Shown: positions 36,601 to 46,372 of the stretch, one piece after another
How positions within the stretch are numbered: the first letter of the stretch is position 1
Layout of the letters: every line of letters starts with the position of its first letter
DNA from: Hexactinellida sp. DTS-2022
Taxonomy: Eukaryota; Porifera; Hexactinellida
DNA: 64,000 nucleotides
Direction: 5' to 3'
Assembly (NCBI GenBank): GCA_028753945.1
Contig: JAPNXP010000010.1
Location: 685,042 to 749,041, forward strand
Notes under the pieces: model-generated
Databases searched by the model: none
The model's input: the letters and a program-made list of their open reading frames with translations, nothing else
What the model was told of the DNA's origin: nothing
Made by a program: the position numbers and the translations under genes

Positions 36601-36801
36601 CGGATATATGTTGGCTGTGTCGAAGAAGTTCCCTCCTAGCTGCACGTACTTGTCCATAATCCGGTGCGAGAGAGCCTCGTCCGCCTGTCCGGGCCGCATG
36701 CCCTCGCCCTGTCCGAACGACATGGTGCCCAGACATATGTTGGAGACCCGCAGGCCCGAGTTGCCCAGGAAGTTGTACTCGACAGAGGGGTGAGTAGCCA
36801 T
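33697..36801 (-). CDS. Aldo-keto reductase, four exons
   Basis: NADPH-dependent aldo-keto reductase of 365 residues from four exons: 36533-36801, 35920-36198, 34783-35116 and 33697-33912, joined in phase 2, 2 and 0. The start MATHPSVEY is chosen because it gives a normal N-terminus ([16 protein letters not shown]). An upstream in-frame ATG would add 20 unconserved residues. The TIM-barrel catalytic tetrad is complete: Asp61 and Tyr66 in FFDTANIY, Lys96 in VVATKAYG, His138 in LLQTHMWD. The C-terminal cofactor region ([20 protein letters not shown]) is present. Size and order fit the bacterial/eukaryotic AKR group acting on small aldehydes and ketones in the cytosol. The substrate is unknown. 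The coding part is GC-richer than its introns, which contain several MITEs, none of which interrupts an exon. Confidence 0.92.
33976..34142. repeat. MITE family B in AKR intron 3
   Basis: TA-flanked, CAGTCAACTCCGCTTAATAG to AAGCGAGTCGACTG, 167 bp. Confidence 0.85.
34328..34475. repeat. hAT-like MITE in AKR intron 3
   Basis: CTGTAGTTCCTAACCGAGGG at the left and AAAGGTTGGGAATCGCTGG at the right, with GGTCCATGGACC inside. Ends of the CAGNGGTTCCCAACC type are typical of hAT MITEs. I could not identify an 8-bp target duplication. Confidence 0.55.
34572..34745. repeat. MITE family A in AKR intron 3
   Basis: AATAGAAGCTCGTTAATACG to GTTCGTACTAACGAACTG. It ends about 37 bp downstream of the exon 3 donor. 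Confidence 0.7.
35396..35578. repeat. MITE family B in AKR intron 2
   Basis: TA-flanked, CAGTCGACTCAGCTTAATAG to ATTAAGCGGAGTCGACTG, 183 bp, in the middle of the 803-bp intron 2. Confidence 0.85.
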
Positions 36802-36869
36802 ATAGCTAACAGGCAGGAATAAATGTGTATTGTGTAGAATGATAGGGATATTATATAACAAACTATGTT

Positions 36870-37431
36870 AGTGGGGGTCTAGGTGCTTTTTGTAGGGCTG
36901 AAACGAAATTCGAAATGTAACGTCCTACCCCATTTTCTAAACGAACGAAATATTCTTTCGTTTTGATGACTAGCATCAAATCAAATTCAATAGTCACAAT
37001 TACAGTGGAAAATAAATTTTGTTTAATGTTACAATAATTTAATCATACACAAATTAGCTATTGATCAGTTAGTTTAAGTAGGAATTCGAATATTCGATTA
37101 ATAATATTTCCCCCAGGTCTAAATCATTAGCGTTTTAGGGATTTAGGGCCTGGGGGCCTAACCTTGTTATACTAACGAGGTTTTACTGTAATTGGGGATG
37201 TAAGTGCTTTTCAGTAGGAGGGCTGAAACCAATATTAATGAACGAACCTTTCGGTAAACGAACGAATATTCAAATATTCGTTCGTTTTGATGACTAAACA
37301 TTAGATCAAGTTTAAGACTCACAATACAGCGGAAAAGTTATTTTGTTAGGTTACAATAAACTCTTAATTACCAAGTGTTTAGAGACAAGTTAGTTATTGA
37401 TCAGCTAGATTAGGTAAGAATAATACTTTAT
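36870..37431. repeat. Two diverged ~300-bp direct repeats
   Basis: GGGCTGAAACRAA..., TTCGTTTTGATGACTA, ...CAGTGGAAAA and AGTTATTGATCAG occur in order at about 36890-37090 and again at about 37215-37400. No gene. Confidence 0.6.
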
Positions 37432-37582
37432 GAATTTACTTATCCACCGATCATCGGCGTTTGTATTAAAAAACCTCGCTACTTTCTACCGATTGTTTTT
37501 TTATGTTTATAAAAAACACCATCGGTAGAAAGTAGCGAGGTTATTTAATACAAACGCCGATGATCGGTGGATAAGTAAATTC
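37432..37582. repeat. 151-bp near-perfect palindromic MITE (family J)
   Basis: GAATTTACTTATCCACCGAT-CATCGGCG... pairs with the complementary right arm through about 70 bp, including CTCGCTACTTTCTACCGAT. A diverged copy lies at 56809-56972 inside the KDZ transposase gene. Confidence 0.9.
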
Positions 37583-37836
37583 TTATATATATATATACGA
37601 TCTCTCCCAACTATACAAAAATCAAGTAGTTGTCCCGAATTATCTGGTAGTCCAATGTTTTAGCCCTGAAAATCACTAACGATTTTTTTAGAGATCCGTG
37701 TTTTGCACACGGTGAGCATAACATCTAGTGCCCGGAAATGCTCCTCTCAAGATTAATTAATAGCATAGATAGAATTTGCAATAGGTATGTATATACAGAA
37801 TATAAATATAATATTATAATAAATTATCCATAATTT

Positions 37837-38694
37837 TCATTTAAACGGGAGTTTAAGAATATCAATTTTATTGATATTCTGAGAAGCCACTACCAATCTC
37901 TGTATATGAGGGAGGTACATTATTCCTTGCGATTCAGGAGGAGACGGTAGTTTACGAGCTTTCCCATCGAGGTTAAGAACCACGAAACAAACCCCAGAAT
38001 AAGCAGTCAGTATAAATAGACTGGAATTAACACATGTGAAAAAATTAAACCTTTCCGAAAATTTCGCGGTGAACTTTATTTCTTTTTGTCGAATGCCTAT
38101 TAATGAATAGATTAAAACAGCGTGATTATCTTTCAATAAAATAAACAAGGAATTATCTATAATTTTAACGTCAATCGGGCTGTCTAATTTCCCTCTACCG
38201 ATTGTTTTCAAATAATTAAGCCCACTTGTAAACACGCGTATCCTCTGAGCTGCTGCATCTGCAATGTAAATGTTTCCCTGTTTGTCGCAAGCCATTCCTC
38301 TAGGAGATATAAAATCGCATTGACCCACACCTGCTCCCCCCATCTTAAAACACTTGTGTTCTGTTACAACGAGAAGAGAACACAGCTGGATATCTGTCAC
38401 TAGTATAGCATCACTTTCCACTACTATTCCCCATGGTGATATTAAATAGTCTGGTACTATTGAAGTAATGTAATAACCACTCAGGTGGAACACCTGGATA
38501 CGATAAGCATCACACACGTACATAATATCTCTAATATCTGACTGGATAGCTATGCCTGTAGGAGCTGACAGTGTATCTTTACTGAAAGCTTTCCTACCGA
38601 ACCAATGGAGGAGTGTTTCATCTCTGCCAAAGGAATATTCTTTTTCAATGAATTGTTGTGAATCGTTTTTTGGTGTAAATTTTCTTGAGAACAT
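37837..38694 (-). CDS. NHL-repeat beta-propeller protein
   Basis: 285 residues from MFSRKFTPKN. Repeats of the form LSAPTGIAIQSD...IMYVCDAYRIQVF, ISPWGIVVES...ILVTD and ISPRGMACDKQGNIYIADAA match NHL repeats, which fold into a six-bladed propeller for protein or RNA binding (as in TRIM2/3 relatives). The N-terminal coiled coil found in the neighbouring pseudogene is missing. The frame is open for five more codons to a possible splice acceptor (TTTATTGCAG/TTAGAAG, exon edge 38703), so an upstream exon may exist, or a palindromic MITE at 38743 may have cut it off. The C-terminal blades are weak. Function unknown. Confidence 0.75.
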   Translation of the reverse strand: MFSRKFTPKNDSQQFIEKEYSFGRDETLLHWFGRKAFSKDTLSAPTGIAIQSDIRDIMYVCDAYRIQVFHLSGYYITSIVPDYLISPWGIVVESDAILVTDIQLCSLLVVTEHKCFKMGGAGVGQCDFISPRGMACDKQGNIYIADAAAQRIRVFTSGLNYLKTIGRGKLDSPIDVKIIDNSLFILLKDNHAVLIYSLIGIRQKEIKFTAKFSERFNFFTCVNSSLFILTAYSGVCFVVLNLDGKARKLPSPPESQGIMYLPHIQRLVVASQNINKIDILKLPFK

Positions 38695-38742
38695 TTCTTC
38701 TAACTGCAATAAAGTTCATAGTAGAATATATTACCAATTGTA

Positions 38743-38847
38743 AATCTAAAATTACAGCTGTGCCGACAGCAATTTCCTTTGGAGCACTGCATTTTGTAGG
38801 CTGAATAATAATAAAATGCTGTATGCACAGCTGTAATTTTAGATTTT
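38743..38847. repeat. Palindromic MITE family H
   Basis: AAATCTAAAATTACAGCTGT and ACAGCTGTAATTTTAGATTT arms. The core GTGCCGACAGCAATTTCCTT is shared with the palindromes at 62036 and 63241. Confidence 0.85.
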
Positions 38848-39299
38848 TCAACACGTTATCCTCACTATAAAGATGTCAAATTGTAAACCAATCCAGAAAG
38901 GCATTCCAGAAAGTTACGACTATTTAGTGTGTTGGAAGTTTCCTTTTAATTGTTCTTAAATATTTTATAGCACAATATTTTTTCTTTATATAAAGAGTAC
39001 ATCTCTCGACCTATCTATATTTCGTAACTATGTTCGCGTTCGACTAATATCAGTATATGTACTCATAAAATCGATTCGAACTAATGACGGTTAAATAAAA
39101 TCGAAGTAGTCACTAGTGCATGTCCCTCGTTACGCTAGATGTGTACATCCGTGGTTAGTATCAAGTCACGACGAAACAGTCCAAGTTAATTGTCTACTAG
39201 TCTATGAATTGGCTGTTAAAATAAATAAACTGGCTGAGCAAATGTAGGTATTTAGTACTGAAGGAATACTCCGTTAATATTTGTATCAAGTTACACAAG
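38848..39299. other. Intergenic region between two NHL genes in head-to-head arrangement
   Basis: AT-rich with no gene. If both neighbours are or were expressed, it would be a shared upstream region. Confidence 0.4.
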
Positions 39300-40495
39300 A
39301 TGGCTAGTGCTAATGTGCCAGCAGAGAATCATTCCTGACACAGATAGAGAGGGTGCGAGTAGAGCTACGGGAGAGAGTAGCCAGAGCTCATCAGGTGCTG
39401 CGAGAGAGAGAGACAGCACTGCTGTCAGAGCTGCAGCAGCTAGAGGATGTCTACAGGGGAGAGGGAGTTGGTAAACAGATTGATCAGCTGAGAATAACAA
39501 AAGAACAAACCATTGCTACTCTTACCGATAATGAAAATCAAGAATTTCTCCAACAGATTATAGCACAACTGGATGCCCGCATGAGAGAGCTAGGAGCTAG
39601 TCTGGAGACAGCTAGAGATAGGATGAGACGAGTGGAGCTGGAGTGGGATACAAACCTGGAAGGAATACTGAGTAGGACAGGATCGATTCGAGTGAGAGGA
39701 GTAGCAGACTACAAGGAGAAAGGAAATCCTATAAAGATTGCTGGGAAACACAGAGAGGAGACATCTCTATCTGCTGGAGAGTTCTACTGGCCTCATTCAA
39801 TTGCTATTGACCCGCAAACGAATAATATTTACATTTGTGATCGAGAAAATAATCGAGTACAAGTTTTTAATGAGTCTTTAGAATTCTTATTCACTTTCAG
39901 TGACGAGATGAAAGGACCAACTGGTATCTGTATCCATCTTAACAAAGTCTATGTCACACAGTATGGAGCCAATTCTCTACTGAAGGTAGATACATACAGT
40001 CAGTTGGGAGAGGAGGCGAGAATAAACTGGAATTTCAATATCCAAGAGGGATAGCTGTATCAACTGTGAATAGTATAATTTACATTTGTGGTACAAAAAC
40101 CATCGCATTCAATGTTTGAATTTGGATTTAACTTTCAATTCATTCATTCATTCATTCATTAGTAACTTTCCGATTGATATCAAGCTAACTCCACAGAATA
40201 TTGTAGTACTGACTGCTAGAAATCAATGCATTAGTTTCTATGACTATACTCATGAGCTGATTAGAGAGACAATAACACGAGGAGGAGGCAGTGAGGTGAT
40301 TAACCCTTGTTACTTCTGTCTGGACAGAGATTTCAATATTCTATTGACTGACAGTTGATTCTGTTCTGATATTCTCCAGCAGCGGAGAACTGCTACACAA
40401 GTTTGGGAAGAGAGGAGAGAGAAGAGGAGACCTTATCTCTCCTACTGGGATAGCTACGGATAGAGAAGGTAGAGTTATAGTTATAGTTCTAAAAA
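39300..40495 (+). pseudogene. Coiled-coil NHL-repeat protein, frameshifted
   Basis: An ATG at 39300 (MASANVPAENHS) is followed by a coiled coil rich in Glu/Arg (LLSELQQLEDVYRGEGV, MRELGASLETARDRMRRVEL) and NHL repeats (FYWPHSIAIDPQTNNIYICD, NRVQVFNES). The frame breaks near 39335, 40020, 40090 and 40357. Homologous NHL text continues in other frames each time (for instance EFQYPRGIAVST, then LISPTGIATDREGRV). A CATT microsatellite has expanded at 40138-40158. The last blade stops short near 40495. The longest intact piece is 39353-40054. Splicing cannot explain the breaks, because there are no GT-AG sites at them. It is a recent pseudogene, or less likely a set of assembly indels. Confidence 0.8.
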
Positions 40496-41557
40496 GTATT
40501 TTATAATTTTTTTGAGTGCTTTCATCTGTGGATTCTTGTCTACTATAGTTTAGAATTATGTTGTATTTTATAAATATAAAATTTATTTGTGTATTAGAAT
40601 GCTCATATTAATTCAGAATTGCTTCATGATATGACCAATGGAGTTATAAATATTCTTAATACTTCGGCGTAGTCATGGGGGGGGGGGACCTGCCCCCCCC
40701 CCCCCCCAAATTTTCTACAATAACTTTGAATCAGGATAGATTGAGCTTTCGCTCACTATATTGTAATGACTCATGTAAGGGGAATTAAACCTATTATTCT
40801 TTAAACGAAATTTGCCTTATCTGTGCTTATATTAATTTATATGTATCTCAATATAATGTAAAGTCAGTTAGTACTGTATAAATCAAATAATCACTTTTCG
40901 TTTCTTCTATTTCGGCTATTTTGCCCTAATCTATTTCCCGTTCATGATAACAAATTGGTATCAACCGGTGATATTCGAATTGAAGATTCTTTGAAAGGTC
41001 CAAAAATTGTGTTCATAGTAACCGGAAATTCGCATTATCCGTGTTCGTACTAATGAGGTTATACTGTATATTTCAATTTTTGAATTTCATTAGAATTAAT
41101 TTCAGTTTAAGCGCTCAAAAATATTTTAGGCGAGAACAATCAGGGGCTAAGGATTTTAAGAAACTATTGATGAATCTATATTATTAAATTTACTTTCCGG
41201 CTAATACCTCACTGGGGTAAGAACATGTAATTTTAATAGAATAACTATCATTTATCTTCATACGCATAGCGGTACATGACAGACCTGGTTAATGTGTGCT
41301 TTGATCAAAGGAATATTTGTTTGATCAAGTATTCTTTTAGATCAGCATAGCATCGGCGTTGTCATGGGGGGGGGACCTGCCCCCCCCCCAAAAAAAATTT
41401 TTCTACAATAACTTTGAATAAGGATAGATTGAGCTTTCGCTCACTATATTGTAATGACTCATGTAAGGGGAATTAAACCTTTTATTCATAAACGAAATTT
41501 TCCTTATCTGTGCTTATATTAACGAGAGTCTAATGTATTTGTAGCATTGTGGGAAAT
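40496..41557. repeat. Intergenic, with a ~170-bp direct repeat pair
   Basis: Copies at 40664-40834 and 41354-41522 share TCGGCGTWGTCATGGGGGG, a G-run/C-run hairpin (GGGGACCTGCCCC), TTGAGCTTTCGCTCACTATA and TAAGGGGAATTAAACC. The second copy ends 36 bp before the MULE. A decayed family A end lies at about 41010-41070. Confidence 0.8.
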
Positions 41558-41686
41558 GGGATACGGACATATGATTACATGGACAAATGACTACGGACAA
41601 ATGGCTACAGACAAATGGGTACATGGACAAATGGCTACAGGACAATTGGGTACATGGACAATTGGGTACATGGACAAATAGGTACA
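41558..41686 (+). repeat. Left TIR of the MULE (tandem 15-17 bp units)
   Basis: About eight short units alternate GACAAATG and GACAATTG cores. It reads inverted to 43545-43703. Confidence 0.88.
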
Positions 41687-41839
41687 CTAATAGTAGATAA
41701 GTCACAGTATCAGTCTGTTGATAATGTTTTAATTCAGTGATTATATAATTGATTACACTAGTATGAAGTAACATAATTGCATAATAGATACGTATAAATG
41801 GAGAAAATGTATGAAAAAGAATAACTTAGTCTTAGAAAG

Positions 41840-43276
41840 TTAACTAAGTGTAAATCTATGAGCAACTCCTTTCAAAAATTCCATAGGGGATCGATGGAAA
41901 TATCCTAAAACAAGAGTAGATAATGCTTCTTCATTGGAGGAATTTTTAGTACGTTTCGTTGGCTTTTCCCCTGATAAAAACTTTGCTTGTTTTATTTCTA
42001 CTAATCCTTGTTCTTTTTTAAGCGCACTAATAAACTTCCAAATATTTGGATGATGGCAACCAATTGTGGCTGTATACGATCTGTGCCATGCCTCTACAGC
42101 ATTATTTGTACGAGGGATGCCCTGAGGAACATCGTGGTGGTGATTCCAGATGTTAATAGGAAATAGTGGTGCTACCTGCCCTCCGCCTGGCAATGACCTG
42201 CCAATGTAGGTATTCTCAAAGTAGAGCGCTAGTTCAGCAGAATTTGGTATGTTCAATTCTGCTATCACCTGAGGGAAGAGATCTGGTACATCAAATGGAG
42301 ATGCAAACGCAAGAGCAGGGAGCATTCTAAGTTGAAGAGCCAAATGTTCATCATGTATATACTGATGCTGCAGACCTAAGGCTTGCAGTTTTCGCCATAT
42401 ATTTTGCGTAAAGTGAAAGAAACAGCCCTTCACAGTGGTTGTTGGCCATTCTGCTTGAAATGCATTAATCGCAGCTTTCTCAAAATCCATTATAATGTGT
42501 GTGGGGGCTGCTGTCGGACAAAGAGCGCTAATTTGTTCCCACATATGGTTATAGGTCAGCTCTGTCTTATTAGGCAATAAAACAAAGAGACTGGGTAGAA
42601 GATGGCCATCCTGGAGAGGATTTGGACCTCCACGCAGACCGTGAATAGTGTACACTTGTGCGAACAACGGAGGAGCGGTTTTAAATGTCCCATCTGCAAG
42701 CCAAATCTGGGAACTGGTTAAAATGTCAAGATTTTTCTGTGTGCCAAATATTAGGATTCTCATTTGTCCAGGTCCTGAATCAAACAATAAAAAGTTGTCC
42801 CCTTTAGCAGTAACCATATATTCTGGAGGTATAACAAGCTCTTGAAGGTTCACTGGTTGGATAGGAGCGCTATCAGTTTCTTGTCTTTCTCTGCGGATCG
42901 TACGCTTCATACTCTCAATCTTAGGTAGTTTTACAGCTGTTGGTCCATTGGTTGTTTCCAACTCATTTCCAATGATATGATGGGTAGAATCGTGGGTGTC
43001 ACGTGCTTTTCGCTTTATTCCTGCCTTTATTTCCAAGCAGTTTACACCCGAGGTATCGATACCATGAAGATGCTCTCCCGTCCGCTTTACTATTTCACTT
43101 CCTTTTGTGTGGAGTCTTGCTTTACAAATACCTTTCCTCTCACATTGCCAGTGTGTGGTTTCACCGATTATCCTTTGCTTATTGTAGATAAACCCACTTT
43201 CTACTAATTTAAAACAACATTTTTTGCTGGATGATGACCTGATCAACCTAAATTGCCCACCTTCTGTATTAGCCAT
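41840..43276 (-). CDS. FLYWCH-MULE transposase
   Basis: About 478 residues from MANTEGGQFRLI. The frame is open upstream to 43357, but those codons look non-conserved. A FLYWCH zinc finger lies at the N-terminus (CCFKLVESGFIYNK, HWQCERKGICKARLH, GEHLHG). It is followed by a lysine-rich linker and a MULE-type RNase H-like transposase domain: IWLADGTFKTAPPLFAQVYT (first Asp), HIIMDFEKAAINAFQ (second Asp), GCFFHFTQNIWRKL and the late NNAVEAWHRSY block (Glu). No stop or frameshift is seen, and the catalytic residues are in place, so it may be active. It would cut and paste the surrounding element by binding its repeated TIR units. Confidence 0.92.
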   Translation of the reverse strand: MANTEGGQFRLIRSSSSKKCCFKLVESGFIYNKQRIIGETTHWQCERKGICKARLHTKGSEIVKRTGEHLHGIDTSGVNCLEIKAGIKRKARDTHDSTHHIIGNELETTNGPTAVKLPKIESMKRTIRRERQETDSAPIQPVNLQELVIPPEYMVTAKGDNFLLFDSGPGQMRILIFGTQKNLDILTSSQIWLADGTFKTAPPLFAQVYTIHGLRGGPNPLQDGHLLPSLFVLLPNKTELTYNHMWEQISALCPTAAPTHIIMDFEKAAINAFQAEWPTTTVKGCFFHFTQNIWRKLQALGLQHQYIHDEHLALQLRMLPALAFASPFDVPDLFPQVIAELNIPNSAELALYFENTYIGRSLPGGGQVAPLFPINIWNHHHDVPQGIPRTNNAVEAWHRSYTATIGCHHPNIWKFISALKKEQGLVEIKQAKFLSGEKPTKRTKNSSNEEALSTLVLGYFHRSPMEFLKGVAHRFTLS

Positions 43277-43544
43277 GAGTGAAAATATTATAAATTGTAA
43301 TGATTTGGAATGATTCATTTGTGATCCCATGTATTTATATATCTCACAACATTCCATATCACACCAATTTGTTTTGTTTATGACTGAAATGTAATCTTAT
43401 TTCTTAACCAAGAATGATCATTCTTATTCATACCTCCTATTTTAGAATCAGTAGAAGTTAATTGATAGTTTCAGTAGTGATGATAACACCTTGATCATTA
43501 GAAAATAGGATACATTAATATTTGATTTTACTTAATATGTATGT

Positions 43545-43703
43545 GTACCCATTTGTCCATGTACCTATTTGTCCATGCACCCAATTGTCCATGTACCCAA
43601 TTGTCCTGTAGCCATTTGTCCTGTAGCCATTTGTCCATGTACCCATTTGTCTGTAGCCATTTGTCCGTAGTCATTTGTCCATGTAATCATATGTCCGTAA
43701 CCC
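43545..43703 (-). repeat. Right TIR of the MULE
   Basis: Inverted to 41558-41686. Its inner units differ by one extra copy (CTGTAGCCATTTGTC twice). It ends 134 bp from the stop codon of PRPF18. Confidence 0.88.
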
Positions 43704-43837
43704 AAATTCGGTATCCACTGTTTACTTCTATCTTGCAAAAAATATACAAAAATGAATGATAAATCAGCAGTTGGGAGGTAATGTCAATAACACAACAAAC
43801 AGATTATTAACAAAACAACAAACAGATCCCTATCACA

Positions 43838-44851
43838 TCACTCAATACTCTTCGCGATGTCGGTTGGGTACTTGCCCTGGCAATAGGACATAAGTCTCTT
43901 CAGTCCCTGTATGTACTTCCTCTGTGTCTCGTCATTCAACACGTGAGCCACGTTATTCGCGAATATTTTCTCCCTTCCTGTCCTAGCGTGGATACCCACC
44001 ATCGTAACGCCTATAGGCCAGGCGGCATTACCGATAGCCATGTCCAGATAGGAGTCGTTAGCACGTATATACTGCTGCTGCATTAGGTTGATAAGTATAG
44101 GCTTCAATGCAGTGAGAATGTCAGCGGAAATGCTCTTCTTCTTCAGACTACGCAGCAGAGGCTGCATATAGGAAACAGTTTGGTTGTAAATTGCAGATTT
44201 ATTCTTTCCTTCATAGCTGTTCTTCACTTCTCCGTTTCTTGAGTTGAGATCTTCGCCCCAGGACGAAATCAGGAATTGTATAATGCTAAGTATTATGCCT
44301 GTGTCTGCTGCGGCTTCTTTTCGCGAGTTTAGTTGTTTCGCGAGAGACTTCACTTCTGAGTATTTGAACTCTGAGGATGGCACAGTGACGTCACCGCCGT
44401 GTGAAGCCCCAGAATTCTGTTTCACAAGAGACTCTATGTAGTCCCTGTCCAGCCTCTCTATCGCTTTGAGAAAGTCGTTCTGCAGCCCGGACAAGCCCTC
44501 GGGTGACCGCATCTCCAGCTGTTTCAGTCGCTCCATCGACTCCCCCTCTGTCTCCGCGAATAGGAGCACGGGCTCGCTCCGCTCCCTCAGTCTGCGAATA
44601 ACCTCACCTCTGGAGATCGAGTGGGGACAGGGAGGGGGAGGGGCTAGGGTGTCGGGTGTCTCGTTATTGTTGTTTGTGTCTGAGTCAGCTGATCGCGGGG
44701 TCTCTGCTGGTGTTTGTTTGTTCGTAGCTTGTTTGTGCTCATTAGACATCTCTTCTAATTCTGAACTAAACACGAATCTCTTGCCCTTGGCAGCGCGGAT
44801 AGCCTCAACTGATTTACGCTTCCGATCAAGTTCTTCCTTCAAAATATCCAT
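43838..44851 (-). CDS. PRPF18: Pre-mRNA-splicing factor 18
   Basis: 337 residues, close to the roughly 340 of animal orthologues. It acts in the second step of splicing in the U5/U4-U6 context, aiding 3' splice-site joining in the nucleus. The N-terminal MDILKEELDRKRKSVEAIRA is the family's start. A PRP4/PSF-like motif follows (SRGEVIRRLRERSEPVLLF-AET), then a low-complexity linker. The C-terminal Prp18 domain is complete: YMQPLLRSLKKKSISADIL, NDSYLDMAIGNAAWPIGVTM, GIHARTGREKIFANNVAHVL. The start is the ATG at 44851. A good acceptor just upstream (TTTGCTGTAG/GTGCATTC) suggests a 5' leader intron. The coding exon is otherwise intronless. Confidence 0.95.
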   Translation of the reverse strand: MDILKEELDRKRKSVEAIRAAKGKRFVFSSELEEMSNEHKQATNKQTPAETPRSADSDTNNNNETPDTLAPPPPCPHSISRGEVIRRLRERSEPVLLFAETEGESMERLKQLEMRSPEGLSGLQNDFLKAIERLDRDYIESLVKQNSGASHGGDVTVPSSEFKYSEVKSLAKQLNSRKEAAADTGIILSIIQFLISSWGEDLNSRNGEVKNSYEGKNKSAIYNQTVSYMQPLLRSLKKKSISADILTALKPILINLMQQQYIRANDSYLDMAIGNAAWPIGVTMVGIHARTGREKIFANNVAHVLNDETQRKYIQGLKRLMSYCQGKYPTDIAKSIE

Positions 44852-45245
44852 TGAATGCACCTACAGCAAACAACAAGTAATCGCATTTTAATACCATACT
44901 TACCTCAAGTTATGACTAATGTGGGGCTTGCCCAATATCGTTAGTGATATAAGGATCAATCCAGTGATATAGGAACCTTATTAAAATATGACCGTGTACA
45001 TTTGGAGGAAACTTATTTTTGAAAATAAATAACACTTGTATTTAAATACTTACAGCATATGTTATATTGTGTACAATATATAGTCCCAATAAAATAAATA
45101 TAAAAATTGTTTTATTGATGTGGGGTTCATATTAGAATCATATAAAATATGTATTATAAAAACTACATAGTAGGTATTATAAATACCTCAATGACTAGCT
45201 ACGCCATTCAATCTAATTTAATCTAAATCGAATAATAAGTTTCAA

Positions 45246-46100
45246 TTAAGATATCCATGGTTCGACAGTCGGATCCCAGCCACATACAGCGTATCTGTCC
45301 AGTGCATTCAGCTTCTTCATGTCTTCTGGAGTAATATCAAAGTCAAACACATTCACATTCTCTCTAATCCTATTCTCCTTTGAGGACTTAGGAATTACAA
45401 TAAACCCGCTTTGTAGTCCCCATCTGATCAGCAGCTGAGCAGTGCTCTTACTGTACTTACTCGCTAGCTCGGTTAGTGGCGGGTCTCTCAGCATGTGTCC
45501 CTGTGTCAGGGGGCCATACGCCATCAGCTCCACCCCTAGCTTCCTGCAGTAGCCAACCAACTCACTGCGCAAGAGATAGGGACTCAGTTCCAGCTGGTTA
45601 ACAGACGGCAGTTCATTCGGGAAGGATTTGTGTAGCGCTTCGATGTGCTGAATTCCAAAGTTAGAAACGCCTATCGACCTTATCAGCCCTTTCGATTTCA
45701 GTTCGATTAGAGACTCCCAGGACTCCACTACCTTGCCGCAGTGCGGGGAGTGCACTAGGTAGAGATCTACGTAGGCGAGACCCAGCCTGTGGAGACTGGA
45801 CATGAATGCTTCTGTTGCTGCTTTCCTACCATGGCTGTCATCCCACAGTTTGGTAACTATGAACAACTGGTCTCTTGGAATGTCACTCTTCCTGACAGCA
45901 GCTCCCAGCTCGGTCTCATTCTGGTAGAACGAAGCTGTGTCAATGAGACGGTAGCCAGACTCGAGAGACCAGTTTATGGTTTGAGTGCATTGGATTCCTA
46001 TGTTTAGGTACGTACCGAACCCCAAACGAGGAATCTCAATTCCATCGCTTAGCTTGATGGTAGAGTTGACAGACAGACCCTGTGGAGATATTACAGCCAT
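45246..46100 (-). CDS. Aldo-keto reductase, intronless
   Basis: 284 residues, classic AKR length for the short 2,5-diketo-gluconate-reductase-like and prostaglandin F synthase-like group. The TIM barrel begins at IKLSDGIEIPRLGFGTY. The catalytic tetrad is intact: Asp54 and Tyr59 (LIDTASFY), Lys84 (FIVTKLW), His117 (LYLVHSPH). SIGVSNFG and the NADP-binding VIPKSSKENRIREN block are present. It reduces carbonyls to alcohols using NADPH; substrate unknown. It is a different subfamily from the four-exon AKR 9 kb away, so the two are not a recent tandem pair. The lack of introns could reflect retrocopying, transfer or simple loss. Confidence 0.93.
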   Translation of the reverse strand: MAVISPQGLSVNSTIKLSDGIEIPRLGFGTYLNIGIQCTQTINWSLESGYRLIDTASFYQNETELGAAVRKSDIPRDQLFIVTKLWDDSHGRKAATEAFMSSLHRLGLAYVDLYLVHSPHCGKVVESWESLIELKSKGLIRSIGVSNFGIQHIEALHKSFPNELPSVNQLELSPYLLRSELVGYCRKLGVELMAYGPLTQGHMLRDPPLTELASKYSKSTAQLLIRWGLQSGFIVIPKSSKENRIRENVNVFDFDITPEDMKKLNALDRYAVCGWDPTVEPWIS

Positions 46101-46372
46101 TATTGCCTAATTATATAATGAAAATTGTAATGCAATTAATACCTCACATATAGTAACTCAATCAATTATAATATAATGTAATAAATCGAGACATCTGAAT
46201 GACAAGTGATAATGTCTTTATACATCTCCGTAATCCGTATCTGTAAAATTCCATTTAAATTAAACAGAATATTCAGTGTTATTCACCAGTTGTGCAATAT
46301 GTAACTTGAGTATTACCACTCATATAATGTCATTAATCCGATGGAGACTAAATTAAGTCTTACCATAGAGAG

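Larger units (their letters stand above)
41558..43703. mobile_element. MULE DNA transposon, apparently complete
   Basis: Long terminal inverted repeats at 41558-41686 and 43545-43703 start GGGWTACGGACATATGATTA. They are themselves tandem arrays of 15-17 bp units such as TACATGGACAAATGGG and CTACAGGACAA. One intact transposase gene lies between them. The right repeat has one unit more than the left. No clear 9-bp target duplication was found, so the exact outer ends are uncertain. Confidence 0.88.

Noticed and set aside
39300..40495. Multi-exon functional NHL gene
   Set aside because: Frame changes occur inside conserved blades without GT-AG sites, so frameshifts explain them better than introns.
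44466..44891. 141-codon plus-strand open frame
   Set aside because: Antisense to PRPF18.
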